A stretch of DNA of 64,000 bases from Odobenus rosmarus divergens (GCF_000321225.1 NW_004451510.1:431432-495431), one strand, 5' to 3'. Shown: positions 21,881 to 33,189, counted from the stretch's first letter. Numbers and translations: made by a program. Notes: generated from the letters alone by a model not told the origin.

Positions 21881-22416
21881 TCTGAGTTGCCATTGAATTT
21901 TTGTAGTCTAAAATGTCATGCCAAGAATGAGGTAATTTATCCATTTTCAGAGCACTAAATAGAATGCAGTCATCACTTTCTCATCTAGCAAATGTAAATA
22001 AAACACTAGGGTAAACCAAAGAATGTCAGGAGGTGATCTGATGAGAAACAAAGGTAGGAAAAAAAATGAACCTAATTCCTGTTTCTTTGGATCTGAGTTT
22101 CAGAGACATCTTATTTCAGAGGAGAAGGCGGAGCTGAGCTGAGCGTATATGTGTTATGCAGATCCATAGGTGCCCCTTAGCCCAGGGAAGTGAGAAGCAG
22201 TTAAGAGGCAGGCAATTAAAGACGCAGAATATAAATTTGGTGAGTGTAGGTGAAATCAATACTGATGCAGAAGAATAAGTAGAGTTTTGATTAATGTAAT
22301 TATTTTTTGAAATCCATGTGCAAAATAACTGCTTGCGAAGCTAGGACTGAAATATAAAGTACCAGCCCCACACCCCCTCACCTCTGCATTCTCCGTGCTC
22401 TGCTATCTTCACAGAA

Positions 22417-22420
<4 letters not shown>
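21881..22420. other. Unique sequence
   Basis: No repeat or gene recognised. Confidence 0.4.

Positions 22421-22456
<36 letters not shown>
22421..22456 (+). repeat. (TG)18 microsatellite
   Basis: Uninterrupted TG dinucleotide run of 36 bases; likely polymorphic in length. Confidence 0.98.
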
Positions 22457-22460
<4 letters not shown>

Positions 22461-22964
22461 AAACTTCTTCAAGTCATGGAAAAAAATGAGGATATGATGA
22501 AATACATTTTTATATTTACTTATTTATTTTTATGATATACATTTTTAAATAAAAGCAGTCATCATACTGGCTCAGTTGTGTAAGTCAGGCGGACATCTCT
22601 ATGGTCATAGTCCATATCCTTTCCTAGAATGAGCATATTTTGTATTTTTATGATCCATTGGTATTCAGGTCGCTTCATGAATAAGGACAATTTGTTATAT
22701 GTTTTGGTATTGTCCGAGATCAGCCAAGAGCTCCAATTCATTCAATTGTCATTATTATTTGTTCATAGTTAAATATTCAAGAAAATGTTTTCATTTAATT
22801 AATTTGACATGTTGATATATTGCCAGCAATTATTATAATTTCATGGAGCAAGACAATCTGTGTGGTTTTACTCAGATTAAGATAAGCATCCTTCCTTTAA
22901 ACAAGGCTCCTGATGAAATCATACCCTAAAAACAAAAAACAAAACCGTAAATAATAGAGCAGCA
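22457..22964. other. Unique AT-rich sequence
   Basis: No repeat or gene recognised. Confidence 0.4.
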
Positions 22965-23210
22965 ACATGATTTATGGAGCACCTACTATATACCAAAGAG
23001 TGTTCTAGGCACAATACAGACCTCATTTTATTTAGTCCTTAAACAAATTACTAATGAAGACACTATCCTTTCAATATTGTAGTTGAAGTGATCCAGGCTC
23101 AGAGAGGAGAGCAGAAGGTCACCGAACTCGTAGGTGATAAACTCGGGATTTATCTTGTAGTTCTCTCTCATGTCAAAGCCCGAGTCTTTGTTCATTCTGT
23201 GCTTCTCATG
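22965..23210 (+). mobile_element. MIR SINE, nearly full length
   Basis: GATTTATGGAGCACCTACTA, TATACCAAAGAGTGTTCTAG, GCTCAGAGAGGAGAGCAGAA, GTCACCGAACTCGTAGGTGA and GGGATTTATC follow the MIR order, ending at CTTTGTTCATTCTGTGCTTC. The 145-codon frame starting at 23088 begins inside this element and is not a gene. Confidence 0.88.
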
Positions 23211-24264
23211 CTAATTAAAAGAAAATCAATGTGTCAAGAAAGTATCAAGATACATCAAGGATCTTTCCCATCAAACTCTGTCCCTTTATTCCATATCTTG
23301 CTAAAACTGGAAGCAGGTCTGCAGCTTATGGTTGTATGGTTTGTGCACTGCACAAAGGTGCCTGCCCAAAGGGGAGAGTGGGAGCTGACCCGCAGGTCTT
23401 GCTTGGCCCCTGTCTGGATCCTTCCTTGTCCACTCACACAGAACACTTCTTCTGATACGGAGCAGTCAACTAGAACAAACACTGCCACTCACACAGCTCA
23501 CCCATCTCTTCCGCTTAATTTTTAGACCTCTATTAGAATGTTTCGTGGCAACTCATTCTTATGTTTTTAACTGACCATAGAAGTTTCAGGCTAGCTTAAC
23601 TCAGAATGAGCCCAGTGATATAACATTATTCTCTGTCTCCAGCTAATCAGAAGTCTGCTGTAATTTGCTGTTTGCTCAATCCATGCTTTGCTTTTCCTCA
23701 TCTCGAAAGGAAGCCCAGTTGTGCAGTCTGCGGTCTCATAAGTGAATCTCCGTGGTCATATGTATCACTACAAATAATTTTTCTAGTCCAAGACATTATT
23801 TACTTTTTACTCTGCATTTCAAAGAAGCACCTGGCCACTGTGTTATTTGAAATATATATGGAATGAGTCTTTCACTATATGCAAATAGAATAATGACTGC
23901 TCACACTCACCTATTCTCGCCTGCATGTGAACAACAACATCAACAACAAAGATTTTAGAACTTACTCTAAAAGATCATGTATCCCCACAGGTTTCAGTAA
24001 GATTTAACCAAATGTGAAAACTTGGAACAATTTAAAGTGGTTCCTCCACAGTCACAAAAATGAGTGACTTTTTTCCTTCAGTTATAGAGCATTTAAATAA
24101 ATAAATGATAAGGGAATTAAAAGTTCACACTGGAGGATGAGAAGCAAGAGAAGAAAGAAGGAGGCCTTTCAAGAGCACATAACGCTGAGGCCCAGAGCTA
24201 GCACGGAAACACAAAATTAGAATTTGCTTTGTTGTCTCCTTCCCCTCTCCCCACCCGAGTCTCT
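23211..24264. other. Unique sequence, no gene seen
   Basis: Three overlapping frames at 23231-23525 on both strands shadow each other. No domain and no clear splice context. An A/CAA-rich patch lies at 23930-23950. Confidence 0.45.
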
Positions 24265-24400
24265 CATTTGCTCATTTGGTAAATATTTACCAACTATCTG
24301 CTATGTTCAATGAATGAACTGAATTTTCTTCAAGCAATGGACAAGAAAGACTGTACCAAACCTTATAACATATAGAGACTATTGGGAGGAGACATCAAAT
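24265..24400 (-). mobile_element. Possible LINE-2 3' end, inverted
   Basis: TTTGGTAAATATTTACCAAC, TCTGCTATGTTCAATGAATG and a downstream GACAAGAAAGACTGTACC piece fit the reverse-complemented L2 end only loosely. Confidence 0.35.
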
Positions 24401-25361
24401 ACTGTTAAAAAAATAATTAATTGCTGGGGTGCTGCGAATAAGGAAAGTATGGGATACATGTTAGACAGGAAATTGTAGCTTGAGGTCAGTCTTCCACAGA
24501 GCAGAGGTCTCCTCTCTTACCTCCTTACATGGCTCTGGGAATATCACCAGTTATGTTTCAGAAGCAGTAGGAAAATGTCATTTGTGAATATGGAATACTG
24601 TGTAGGAAAATTATAAATTTGAAATATGTTTGTAGTCATCAGAATATACACACACGTGCATACACACTCTTAACTTCTGTAAACTATTTAAAGACAGACA
24701 AGGGCATTGGCTAAAAATGCTAAGTGGAAGTAGGCCTGAGAGTGTCCCCACAGCACCATTGCTGACAGTAAGGAGCCCAGTGCTCAGAGCTGCCTGGGGA
24801 GACCCCACAGACAGGCGGGACTGATCATTTGCCTGGATGGAGTCCTTTCATGGACCACTTCCCCGCTGTGCGTTCCTGAGCACCTTTTTCATCTCACTCA
24901 CAGAATAGCCCAAGAAAGCTGTGGGATTTGTTGGCTTATCTGTGGCAGGATCCATCCTTCGAGCTTTTGCCTTTTCAGTTCCTATTTCCTTGACTTTGTT
25001 CTCTGGGAAACTAGAACTGGGAAAAGGACACAAAAAGCATTTAAGGAATCCACATGCCCCTGCTCTTCTGCTCTTTCTTCTCGGTTCCCGCTAGTCTTAA
25101 GACAAAACTGTCCATTACTAAGGAAACAATGGTTAAGTTTAGAAATTTAAACCTAAAGCACTGGCTCTTTGAAAATTCTCATATGGTCTGGGAGGTCCGG
25201 AGGAAATACTATTTAAGCACGAACTTATGAGCTGGTGAGAGTTAGGTACCTAAGGGAGAGCAAGGGGAGAACATTGAAGGGAGGAGGAATAGATACAGGA
25301 ACGTTCACATTTTATGAAGCAGTGGGAAGCATGGTGCATTCATCAGAGCAACCAAAGGAAG
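24401..25361. other. Unique sequence, no gene seen
   Basis: Two minus-strand frames (24611-24808, 24848-25033) have no recognisable domain. No repeat recognised. Confidence 0.4.
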
Positions 25362-25565
25362 GCGTGGCTGGGGCGTGGCTGGGGCGTGGCTGGGGCGTGG
25401 CTGGGGCGTGGCTGGGGCGNNNNNNNNNNNNNNNNNNNNNNNNNNNNNNNNNNNNNNNNNNNNNNNNNNGCGTGGCTGGGGCGTGGCTGGGGCGTGGCTG
25501 GGGCGTGGCTGGGGCGTGGCTGGGGCGTGGCTGGGGCGTGGCTGGGGCGTGGCTGGGGCGTGGCG
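25362..25565 (+). repeat. 11-bp GC-rich tandem array with assembly gap
   Basis: The unit CGTGGCTGGGG repeats without a single change: five full units from 25363, then a run of Ns, then eight full units from 25471 and a partial one ending at GGCGAGAG. Each unit holds one CpG, one GGGGCGTGGC box (the CCACGCCCC type bound by KLF/SP zinc-finger proteins) and one GGGG run with 7-base loops. Because 11 is not a multiple of 3, frames on both strands stay open as 11-residue repeats; these are artefacts of the array. Confidence 0.98.
25420..25469. other. Assembly gap of 50 Ns
   Basis: The Ns interrupt the tandem array. The distance from the last unit start before the gap (25418) to the first after it (25471) is 53, which is not a multiple of 11, so the 50-N length is not consistent with an unbroken array and is likely a placeholder. 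Confidence 0.95.
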
Positions 25566-26284
25566 AGAGTGACTGGCATGATGAGGCCCTGGAGTTAGGG
25601 GGAGGCTAAAACCCTTCCGGGCAACCTTTATCAATTTAGACTGTATTCTAGAATAACGGAATGCTCTTCAAAGGCTTTACTGAAAAGTAATCAGAAGAAA
25701 AGGGACTCAGGCCAATTGGAGCATGATCAGCAACCCAAGTTAGGAGATTCATGCCTTCCATTACCATACAAAATAAATGTTGACATCCAAATTAATGTTC
25801 GAGCACCTTCAGCACTTGAACTTTCTCCACACGCAATACGGATGAGCCTTTGTCTCCTCAGATTGCCTTTGTCTCTTCGGTATTCACCCACAGGTCATGG
25901 TATTTGTGGAAGAAAGTTTTCAACCCCATGACAAAAGGACAAGAAATAGCAACTCATGTTTCAAAGCCATGAATAATTGGGCAAGATACCCAGTAATTTC
26001 AGCCAAAATAATGCTGTGCTTATTTTTCATGGGACAAAATATAAAATTAAATTAGAATTTCAAAATCAGCGCCTATTTAGGGGAAAGTCTTTAACATCAT
26101 TACAAATCTATTTTAGAAAGGTAAGTGTAAATTGTCATTTAGATTTAAGTGTTTTTCCATCAAAGTATATAATGAGCTTGGCTAAGGTGATTTCAAAACA
26201 TCAGTGTGAGCATAATTAATACATGGAAATGTATGAAAAATGATCATGAGAAGAACAGAATTAAATATTGGGAATTCATAATGC
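25566..26284. other. Unique sequence
   Basis: AT-rich, no repeat or gene recognised. Confidence 0.4.
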
Positions 26285-26395
26285 AGAGCATGTTGCAAGG
26301 GCTTAACATACATAATATTCCTCATTTTCAAGGCAACACTATTATCAAATATGAAAATGATTTAACATAACCTTGCAACTTTAGGCCAGAAAAAT
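26285..26395 (+). mobile_element. Degenerate MIR fragment
   Basis: GCTTAACATACATAATATTC, CTCATTTTCAAGGCAACACT, ATTATCAAATATGAAAATGA matches MIR mid-region order with many substitutions. Confidence 0.45.
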
Positions 26396-26599
26396 TGATA
26401 AAATGTCACTCATTTGCACATTTTAGATAAAAGTGAATATTAACACTCTGACTGCCTATTCTCAGAAATGCTTTTTCACCCAGGACCTAGAACATCTGGA
26501 GCAAAAGCAGTGCTCAAGTTGAGTATGGACTCCTAATGTGATAAGTCTGTAAATCTTTTCAATGACATAAGTTAAAAAGTACTTCTTTAGAAAGTGTTA

Positions 26600-26705
26600 T
26601 TAACACAGGGCTATGCCTAGCCCTTTGCCAGATGTTCTGAGAATACAAAAGATGCAGAAAATACCATTCTTGCTTTCTAGGAGCTTACAATCTATTTGAA
26701 CACAG
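26600..26705 (-). mobile_element. LINE-2 3' end, inverted
   Basis: GGCTATGCCTAGCCCTTTGC, GAGAATACAAAAGATGCAGA, TTCTTGCTTTCTAGGAGCTT, ACAATCTATTTGAAC follows the reverse-complemented L2 end ('GGGGATACAGCAGTGAACAAAACAG ... CATGGAGCTTACAATCT'). Confidence 0.7.
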
Positions 26706-27619
26706 TGTCTGGGGAAAATGGCCACAGTGTGGGGATAGAGGGAGGGTCGTTCTAAAATCATAAACCCTGATAAGGAAAATTTTACGTTACAGATCAAAGT
26801 TATATTGAGATGAGGACCTGCATTTACTTAGCACTTTATCATTCTTTCATCTAGCAATTAGTCATTTAGCACTGACAGTTCTTGGATTTGTTACTTCGTA
26901 TCTCACTTACCACTGTAACTAATGTTCAATGTCATACCTTCAGGAAGCAGCAGGATGGGGTTAAAACTTACTTCCACCCACCTCCAAAGTCTGAGGTGTT
27001 TCTTTACCTAGAGAGTGGTCATTTGTTGTTTTATCTGGCCCAAACAATTCCTTTCCTTTTTAAGGTAGCTGCTTCTCCTCCAAAGTTGTGATTCTGCAAG
27101 GGGTTTCCAATTCCCAAGCTGCAGACCCCTGGCCACGTGAGTAGGTACATGACCTGGTCATTGTAACCATCTCCAGGTGCACTCCTATTGTTTCGGACAT
27201 GGATGTGGAACTGAACCAAAACAATAAGGGTTCTTTCCTAAAGAGTTTGTCTTCAAGAAGGCAGAGGAGACTTCTATTTCCCTTGACATGTGGTTGTAAG
27301 ATACAACACTGAATCCGCTTGTGGCCATGGGTTCAGACCTGGGAAAAGATTATGCAGAGAAGAAATTAACATTCCCTGAGAAATAGACAAGAGGCAGAAG
27401 TGAGAGCACAGGTGGGAGTTGGGGGTGGAAGGCTGGCAGGAGGAAGGCATAGGGCAACCCAACAGTGTGTATATCCAATAGAGCCAGTTCTTCCTACTCC
27501 CCATGACTTGCTTATGAAATGAATACATACCCTATATTTGCTTAAAATGATTTAAATTATACATCCTGGTTCATATATCATTGGCATTCAGCTTGTAAAA
27601 TGGGCAGCATTTGGACCCC
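26706..27619. other. Mostly unique sequence
   Basis: No gene. The piece at 27060-27230 (CCCCTGGCCACGTGAGTAGG, then GACCTGGTCATTGTAACC) resembles an old interspersed repeat also suspected at 43925-44200, but I cannot name it. Confidence 0.4.
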
Positions 27620-27790
27620 CACACTGGGTTGGAATCCTGGGCTAAGTGTTTACTAGCTGACTAAACTTAACATCTTGGGGTCTCAGTTTTCTCATCTGCA
27701 AAAGGGGTTAAAATGTTTCTATCCTATGTTATTGAAAAGATTGCACAATGTAATGTACATGGTATATTCGATAAAGTGCTCACTGATTAA
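27620..27790 (-). mobile_element. MIR SINE
   Basis: GGTTGGAATCCTGGGCTAAG, GGGTCTCAGTTTTCTCATCT, GCAAAAGGGGTTAAAATG and CGATAAAGTGCTCACTGA follow reverse-complemented MIR. Confidence 0.8.
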
Positions 27791-28149
27791 ACAAATAGCT
27801 TAATGCCACGATCCTTTTTTTCTTCTATAACCCTCAGTATCTTTTTTTCTGTGTCCCTCACAGCTTTCCATCATCCTTTCCAACTGGCATTCTTGAGAAA
27901 CATCTGTTTAGCTAGAAGGTACAGAGTGACTTTAAAAGTTTCTGTGCCAGGGGTGACCATGCAGCTTTCCTTAATTCAGACCACAAGCAACAGAAGTCAG
28001 CTAGGCACATGAGACCACACCACCATATTTCCCCCTTGCCATCTTTCCTATTTGCCCCGTTCTCCCATTACCCATGAAAATTTTACACAAACTCAACCAG
28101 GAGGGCCAATTGAGTAGAAAACACATTTCTGACAATGTGAATCAACTAC

Positions 28150-28250
28150 CATAGAACTATAAAGTCTATAAAGTTGGAAAAAATCTTAAGAGAAATGACA
28201 GCGAACCAATATTCAGTCATTTTACAATAAAAGAAAGAACGGGAGAAAAC
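28150..28250 (+). mobile_element. Possible L3/CR1-type LINE fragment
   Basis: CATAGAACTATAAAGTCTAT, AAAGTTGGAAAAAATCTTAA, then CATTTTACAATAAAAGAA resembles the 'ATAGAATCATAGA ... TTGGAAGGGACCTTAGAGA ... CATTTTACAGATGAGGAA' 3' end pattern of ancient CR1-clade LINEs. Weak. Confidence 0.4.
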
Positions 28251-28254
28251 ACTG

Positions 28255-28430
28255 AGCTGAAACTTTATATATGCTTCCTCATTCAACTCCTCATCATGAG
28301 AAGTAAATATTATTACCTGATTTGGTAGGTGTGGACACAGGGTCAGAGAAGAGAAGTCATCTGCCCGAGAACACAGCGATGGCGAGTCTTACTCCAGAGA
28401 CCTGCCCTTCACCTAGGCTGTGTTTTTTTC
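28255..28430 (+). mobile_element. MIR SINE
   Basis: CTTCCTCATTCAACTCCTCA, AGTAAATATTATTACCTGAT, GGACACAGGGTCAGAGAAGA, GAAGTCATCTGCCCGAGAAC and ACACAGCGATGGCGAGTC follow MIR order. Confidence 0.8.
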
Positions 28431-29369
28431 CAGTAACAAAAGAGCTGATGAGTAGGAGTAAACCAACCTTAGTGATAAGTTTTAGGAAAAGAGTTTTTGC
28501 TCACAAAGGGGCTTCTTGGAGAGTAGGACTTTTCAGGATAAAAATAAAATCTGAAATTTCATTTGGGAGAACTTTCTTAGCTAAAGAGTTAAATTCTATT
28601 TTGCTCTTATCACCCTTCCCCTCTGTTTTAAGGTCATTCATAAAAAAAAGTTAATTCCATGTAAGTTTAAGGAATATCACTCTGATTTGTAGCATTTTGA
28701 AATGCTACAAAATGTGGCTGAATCTTTCAAAAGGGCCAAGTGAAATGCTGCCGCAGGGAGAAGGTGATTTCTTCTAGAAAGGGCAAAGGTCTGTTTTTAT
28801 TTCACTGTCTCTGAACCATGCACTCACTTTCCACATGTGGGTTGTTCTTTTTCTTTTTCTTTTTTCAGGACCTGATGTTCTATGTTCTATGTTATGCCAA
28901 CTTCTTTGGAAAAAATTCCTGCACACAAGAACCTGGAGTGGAGGAGGGTTGGGGGGACTCTTCAAAGCAAAGAACCAGAACTTGGTCTTCTAGCTCTTTT
29001 CCCTCCCTCTTCCTTCCCTCTGTCTTCTTTCACCAACCCCTCCCCCCCATACACATACTCATACTTTTCTGTAAATGATAACTAACAACAAATTGGATTA
29101 TGCAAATTCTCCAACGTATCTCAGTATTTTCCTTAGAATCTGTTTCAACTCCTTCCTCTGGGGACAGGCAATTTTCCACAGATAGACTTATAACTGGAAT
29201 GTTATGCCTATATCCCAAGCCAAGATTTCATCCTCCTTTGCAAATTGAAATGCCCTGCCCATGTATTTAATCTTGTTAACAGCAATCATCATCATCGTTA
29301 TTTAGATGCTTTAAGAATGTAGAATTTTCTTCATATATTTTTGAGACAGATTTTTTTTTTTTAATTAGC
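28431..29369. other. Unique sequence, no gene called
   Basis: A pyrimidine tract ending TTTTTTCAG at 28846-28869 looks like a splice acceptor, but no matching donor or conserved frame follows. No repeat recognised. Confidence 0.4.
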
Positions 29370-29620
29370 ATAGTGTTTTAAAAACTTAGGCTCTGGAGTC
29401 TGATTTTCCTGGATTTGAATTCTAGCTTTCCCACTTCTAGGTGTGAGTCCTTGGGCTAATTGTTTAATTGCCTTAATCATCAATTTCCTCATCTGTAAAT
29501 CAGGAAAGGGTAATACAGGTCTCATAGAACTATGGGAAATTTAAATGAGCCTATGGTTGGAAAATACCTAGCAAAATGAATGGAACATAGTATGTGCTGC
29601 GTAGAGTTAGCTATTCTCCA
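29370..29620 (-). mobile_element. MIR SINE, nearly full length
   Basis: CTTAGGCTCTGGAGTCTGAT, GGATTTGAATTCTAGCTTTC, AATTTCCTCATCTGTAAATC, GGTCTCATAGAACTATGGGA, CATAGTATGTGCTGCGTAG follow reverse-complemented MIR. Confidence 0.9.
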
Positions 29621-29687
29621 TCACTATCTTCTTCTTCATCATTTTAATGTAGGATATTGATAAAAGAATTATACAAAATAAAAGAAT

Positions 29688-29861
29688 GGGTGCCTGGGTG
29701 GCTCAGATGGTTAAGCGTCTGCCTTCAGCTCAGGTCATGATCCCAGGGTCCTGGGATCGAGTCCCGCATCGGGCTCCCTGCTCCTTGGGAGCCTGCTTCT
29801 CCCTCTGCCTCTCTCTCTCTCTCTGTCTCTCATGAATAAATAAATAAAATCTTTAAAAAAA
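29688..29861 (+). mobile_element. Carnivore SINE
   Basis: Head GGGTGCCTGGGTGGCTCAGA, body with (TC)n, tail GAATAAATAAATAAAATC. Duplication AAAATAAAAGAAT at 29675-29687 and 29862-29874. Confidence 0.96.
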
Positions 29862-29874
29862 AAAATAAAAGAAT

Positions 29875-30254
29875 AATATGCACAAATCATTGTAAGGAGA
29901 GTTCCCAAGACTGACTTTTAAGTAACTTAAAGCAGTCATAGGGATCTGTGTCATGATATAAAGCTGCAAATATGGCAGCAAACTGGTACCCAGTATTTCT
30001 GATTCAACTGGTGTTGCAATGGAAATGTTTTGACAGAGACTTGGGTTACCTGGGGTACGCCATCACTTTCATAAATAGAGCATGTCAAACAATGGCTGAG
30101 CCAAAGCACATGTTGGATGTTTGAACAGGACACATCCACACTGTAAGCTCAACTTTCAGTCACCACTTCTTTGGCTGTTGCAGATAGAGGGATTGAAACT
30201 TCCCTTCTAGAGCACAGTGGGGTGTAAGCAGGACTGAGAAGCCATGATCTTGAC
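29875..30254. other. Unique sequence
   Basis: No repeat or gene recognised. Confidence 0.4.
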
Positions 30255-30375
30255 ACAACTGTTGAATGAACAGTATTCTCAGTATCTGGTACATTCCAGC
30301 CCTGTGCCTGGTTCTGAAGGGCAGTGGTACACAGGATCGTGTCCCGGCTCTCAAGAACATTATGACCATGACTGG
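30255..30375 (-). mobile_element. LINE-2 3' end, inverted
   Basis: TTGAATGAACAGTATTCTCA, TGTGCCTGGTTCTGAAGGGC, AGTGGTACACAGGATCGTGT, CCCGGCTCTCAAGAACAT matches the inverted L2 end in order. Confidence 0.6.
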
Positions 30376-30504
30376 GTGGGAGGAGAGAGGCCTTTAAAAA
30401 GGGGGTATCAGTCAGGTTCTGCTGCAGTAACGATGAGTAGCAAACCATCCAAAATCAAAGACTTAGGGTAAAAAGTATGTACAAGGGAGATAAAGGAGCA
30501 TGTA

Positions 30505-30740
30505 ACCCAGAGTTTCTCAATTTTTTTTTATTAATGCCCACTTAAGGAATCTTTTTAGTTATTTTTTTCTAATGCATTCCCAAAATGAAAATCTCATACC
30601 ACAGATAAATTGTATGTCTGTTTATGTACTATATGTATGTCTGGGCTTTATATATAAAAATAGTAGGAGTCTTTTGCCTACTGAGAACAAATTTTCACCC
30701 CATTGTGGGCAACATCCCCCCATTAAAAAATGTAGGGTCT
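30505..30740. mobile_element. Possible old DNA-transposon remnant
   Basis: Starts CAGAGTTTCTCAATTTTTTT, the kind of end shared by many mammalian hAT-type elements, but the body does not match one I can name. Confidence 0.3.
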
Positions 30741-31959
30741 AAGCTACCTTAGAAGGTTCACAAGAAGCGTCAAGAGACTATAATACTTGGGTTGCATCTT
30801 GGAGGTAGCAGGAGGTTCTCAAACAAAGAAGAAGGAAGAAAATTCCAGCCAGTGGGAATAGAAATGGTACCAATGGCTCAAAGAACCTTCTGTATTTTGG
30901 AAACTGCTAGAGTGGTTGGAATGTTGGGCTGAAGTCAGGGTGTGGTGTGACAGAAACCTTGGGGAGGTAGGCACGTAATGATTCAGAGCTATGGTGAGGA
31001 CCTCACCATAAAATCAACATTTCATTTTTTTCTTGACCTTTCTTGCCTGCTTACACTCTAGTCACGGAAACAACTTTGTTCCCGAGGGCAGATGTCCCTC
31101 ACTTTAGCCTTTAAAATGCTCCCACAATTGAAGGGGAGGACTCCTAGCAGCAACGAGGCTAGCAACTGGGGCTTGAAACCTGCTATTCTCCTTTCCAATG
31201 GGTCAGCTGGGAAATCAAGGGAAATGAATCATTGAAAACAGCTGTGTGGGTTGACCATGCTTTGGCAGGGGGCCATTGTTTGCCAGTAAAAGTAACGGCA
31301 GAAATCAACCTGTACTGAATGTTACTCAGACATTTGGCTCAACCTATGGTAAATTTCTTAAAAGCTGATTTAAAGATTCTTCCCGAATTTCACTATTAAT
31401 GAGGAAGCCATATCTTTATACCACAGAGGTATATTCGGATTGCTTAATTTGCAGAATTTATGTCAACTTTTCTAGATTCTTCTTCTATCTTTGCAGCTTT
31501 AGCAATTAAGAAAATCATTCCAGGAAGCAAAGAATGCATTCTCTTTTGGCAAACTTTTGTATGTTCGTATTTTCTAAACCAAAGATTTGGTCACAGTGAT
31601 GTGACAAACATGAACCTCCCTAGGGGGTGGGGGGTGAGGAATAAGACAGTAAATTTGAAATGTGGAGTGTTCCAAAAAAAATCTGGACATTTTAGGCTAA
31701 TCTGGGACTTAGTAAAAATGATCATGTTACAAAACATTGAAACAATTCCCTGACCTATACCTAATTACTTCACTTCAGTTTCCACTGAGACATTTTAACC
31801 TCTGTGAACAGCAAAAATCCCTCCACTGAGTATTTGTAAAATTGAATTCCAAAGCCCATCTTTAGGTTTGGTCCCTATAATCTAACAGGGATTAGATTTG
31901 TGGCATGCTCTGATTTGTCTATATTTCTGTACCATATGGAGAAACGGGAAGCCCAGGAC
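30741..31959. other. Unique sequence, no gene seen
   Basis: No repeat recognised. The frame at 31460-31753 (97 codons) has no domain I recognise and crosses an A-run. Confidence 0.4.
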
Positions 31960-32205
31960 TGCTAAGTGCAGGACATCATGCAGATACAATGTAATTGTGT
32001 TCAGATGTGATATTATTCCTTCTTCTGGGTCTTATTAGAGCCACTCTAATTAAAGGATGACAGATGTTATTGCTGAATTCTTTTATCCCTTATACTTAAG
32101 GCTTCATTTTTGGTGCATGGTACCATCTGAGTGGAAATAATCCATTAATGCCAGGTTAAACAGAGAAAAATAATGAAAATAAAATTAAACAGGAAGAACT
32201 GAGCC
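31960..32205. promoter_or_regulatory. Candidate conserved non-coding element
   Basis: Repeat-free AT-rich sequence with a dense set of developmental-factor-type cores: TAATTA at 32047-32052, TGACAG at 32058-32063 overlapping the E-box CAGATG at 32061-32066, and a further ATTAAT-type site near 32144. The texture is that of a conserved enhancer, but conservation cannot be seen in one sequence, so this is a guess for checking. Confidence 0.25.
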
Positions 32206-32486
32206 TCACTGTGATTTAGAGGTAAAACTAAGTCCAACTTGTGACATAGGAGTTTCCCTGTGTCAGAGGCCCCAGGCTGGATGGGTGCTCCAGCTTTCCC
32301 AACAGTCACCCCCTCCCAGAGCCACCATCATGAGCATTTTTTAGATCTTAGCACTGTAGCCAACTTCCCCTTCACTATCAATGCTCTTCTGACAGTGGGA
32401 ACCTTCCTCTAGTTCAGGTTCAAGTGGATAACTTTGAGTCTTCCTCAGCAGTTGAATGCACTAAGGATGTCGAATGCACTAGAAAA
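32206..32486. other. Unique sequence
   Basis: No repeat or gene recognised. Confidence 0.4.
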
Positions 32487-32585
32487 AGAATCACAGAATC
32501 ATAGAAATTGGAGGGGGCTGGAGGGAAATGCTGGTCCATATCCTTGTTCTTGCCCTCAGGAAAGAGGGGGCCACAGAGTGACTAC
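32487..32585 (+). mobile_element. Probable L3/CR1-type LINE 3' end
   Basis: AATCACAGAATCATAGAAAT, TGGAGGGGGCTGGAGGGAAA, GGCCACAGAGTGAC matches the ancient 'AATCATAGAATTTGGAGCTGGAAGGGACC' pattern. Confidence 0.55.
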
Positions 32586-33176
32586 ATTTTTAAATCAAGA
32601 CTAACTTCAATTCTATTGAATTCTGAAAATTAGAAGATCTGTTCTGTATACTACCATACAGATTTCTTTTCCCCCTTGGCTTGTTTTTGTCAAGAACAGA
32701 GGTGGATTTATGAAGAAACTAATGAAGCTTAAACTTCAAGGCTTTTCCAAAACGATGGGAAATGTTTCGGAAAGGCCAGGTCTTTAGTCATATTTTTGTA
32801 ACATGACTCTAAAAATGCTCTGTTTTAACTAAAACTAGACCACTGTCTCTTTCCACTCTGACAACATCTCCGTCATACTGTCCCTTATATCAAGTGGCCA
32901 CAGATTGGGGTTCCAACTAAAAGGATGTTTAGTAACTCATATAATTTGCTGACAGGATTGTGTATTTATTGGTAGTTGTACCATTGTAGGAATGGCTTCT
33001 GGAAATACTCCCAGTTCAACTGTGCCAACTTACCCAGAGCTGTGCCACACAGGTGCACAGGTTCCGGAGGTTGTATTTTGAAGTGAGGGTATCTCGTGGC
33101 ACCTGGCGCAAGAAATATGTAGGTTGTGGAGCAGAAACAAGGCTTAAAATGTCCAGTGCTAGAAACGAGTCTATAT
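32586..33176. other. Unique sequence
   Basis: A minus-strand 76-codon frame at 32966-33196 has no recognisable domain. No repeat recognised. Confidence 0.4.
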
Positions 33177-33189
33177 AAAGAAAAATCTT

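Noticed and set aside
23088..23525. 145-codon plus-strand frame, one of the longest in the window
   Set aside because: It starts inside a MIR element, shows no domain or exon-like splice context, and is mirrored by overlapping frames in other registers.
25235..25634. Long overlapping frames on both strands with 11-residue repeats
   Set aside because: They are produced by an 11-bp tandem array, which stays open in all frames, and they run through assembly Ns.
28846..28872. Strong pyrimidine tract ending TTTTTTCAG, like a splice acceptor
   Set aside because: No plausible coding frame or donor follows. Similar tracts are common by chance in T-rich DNA.
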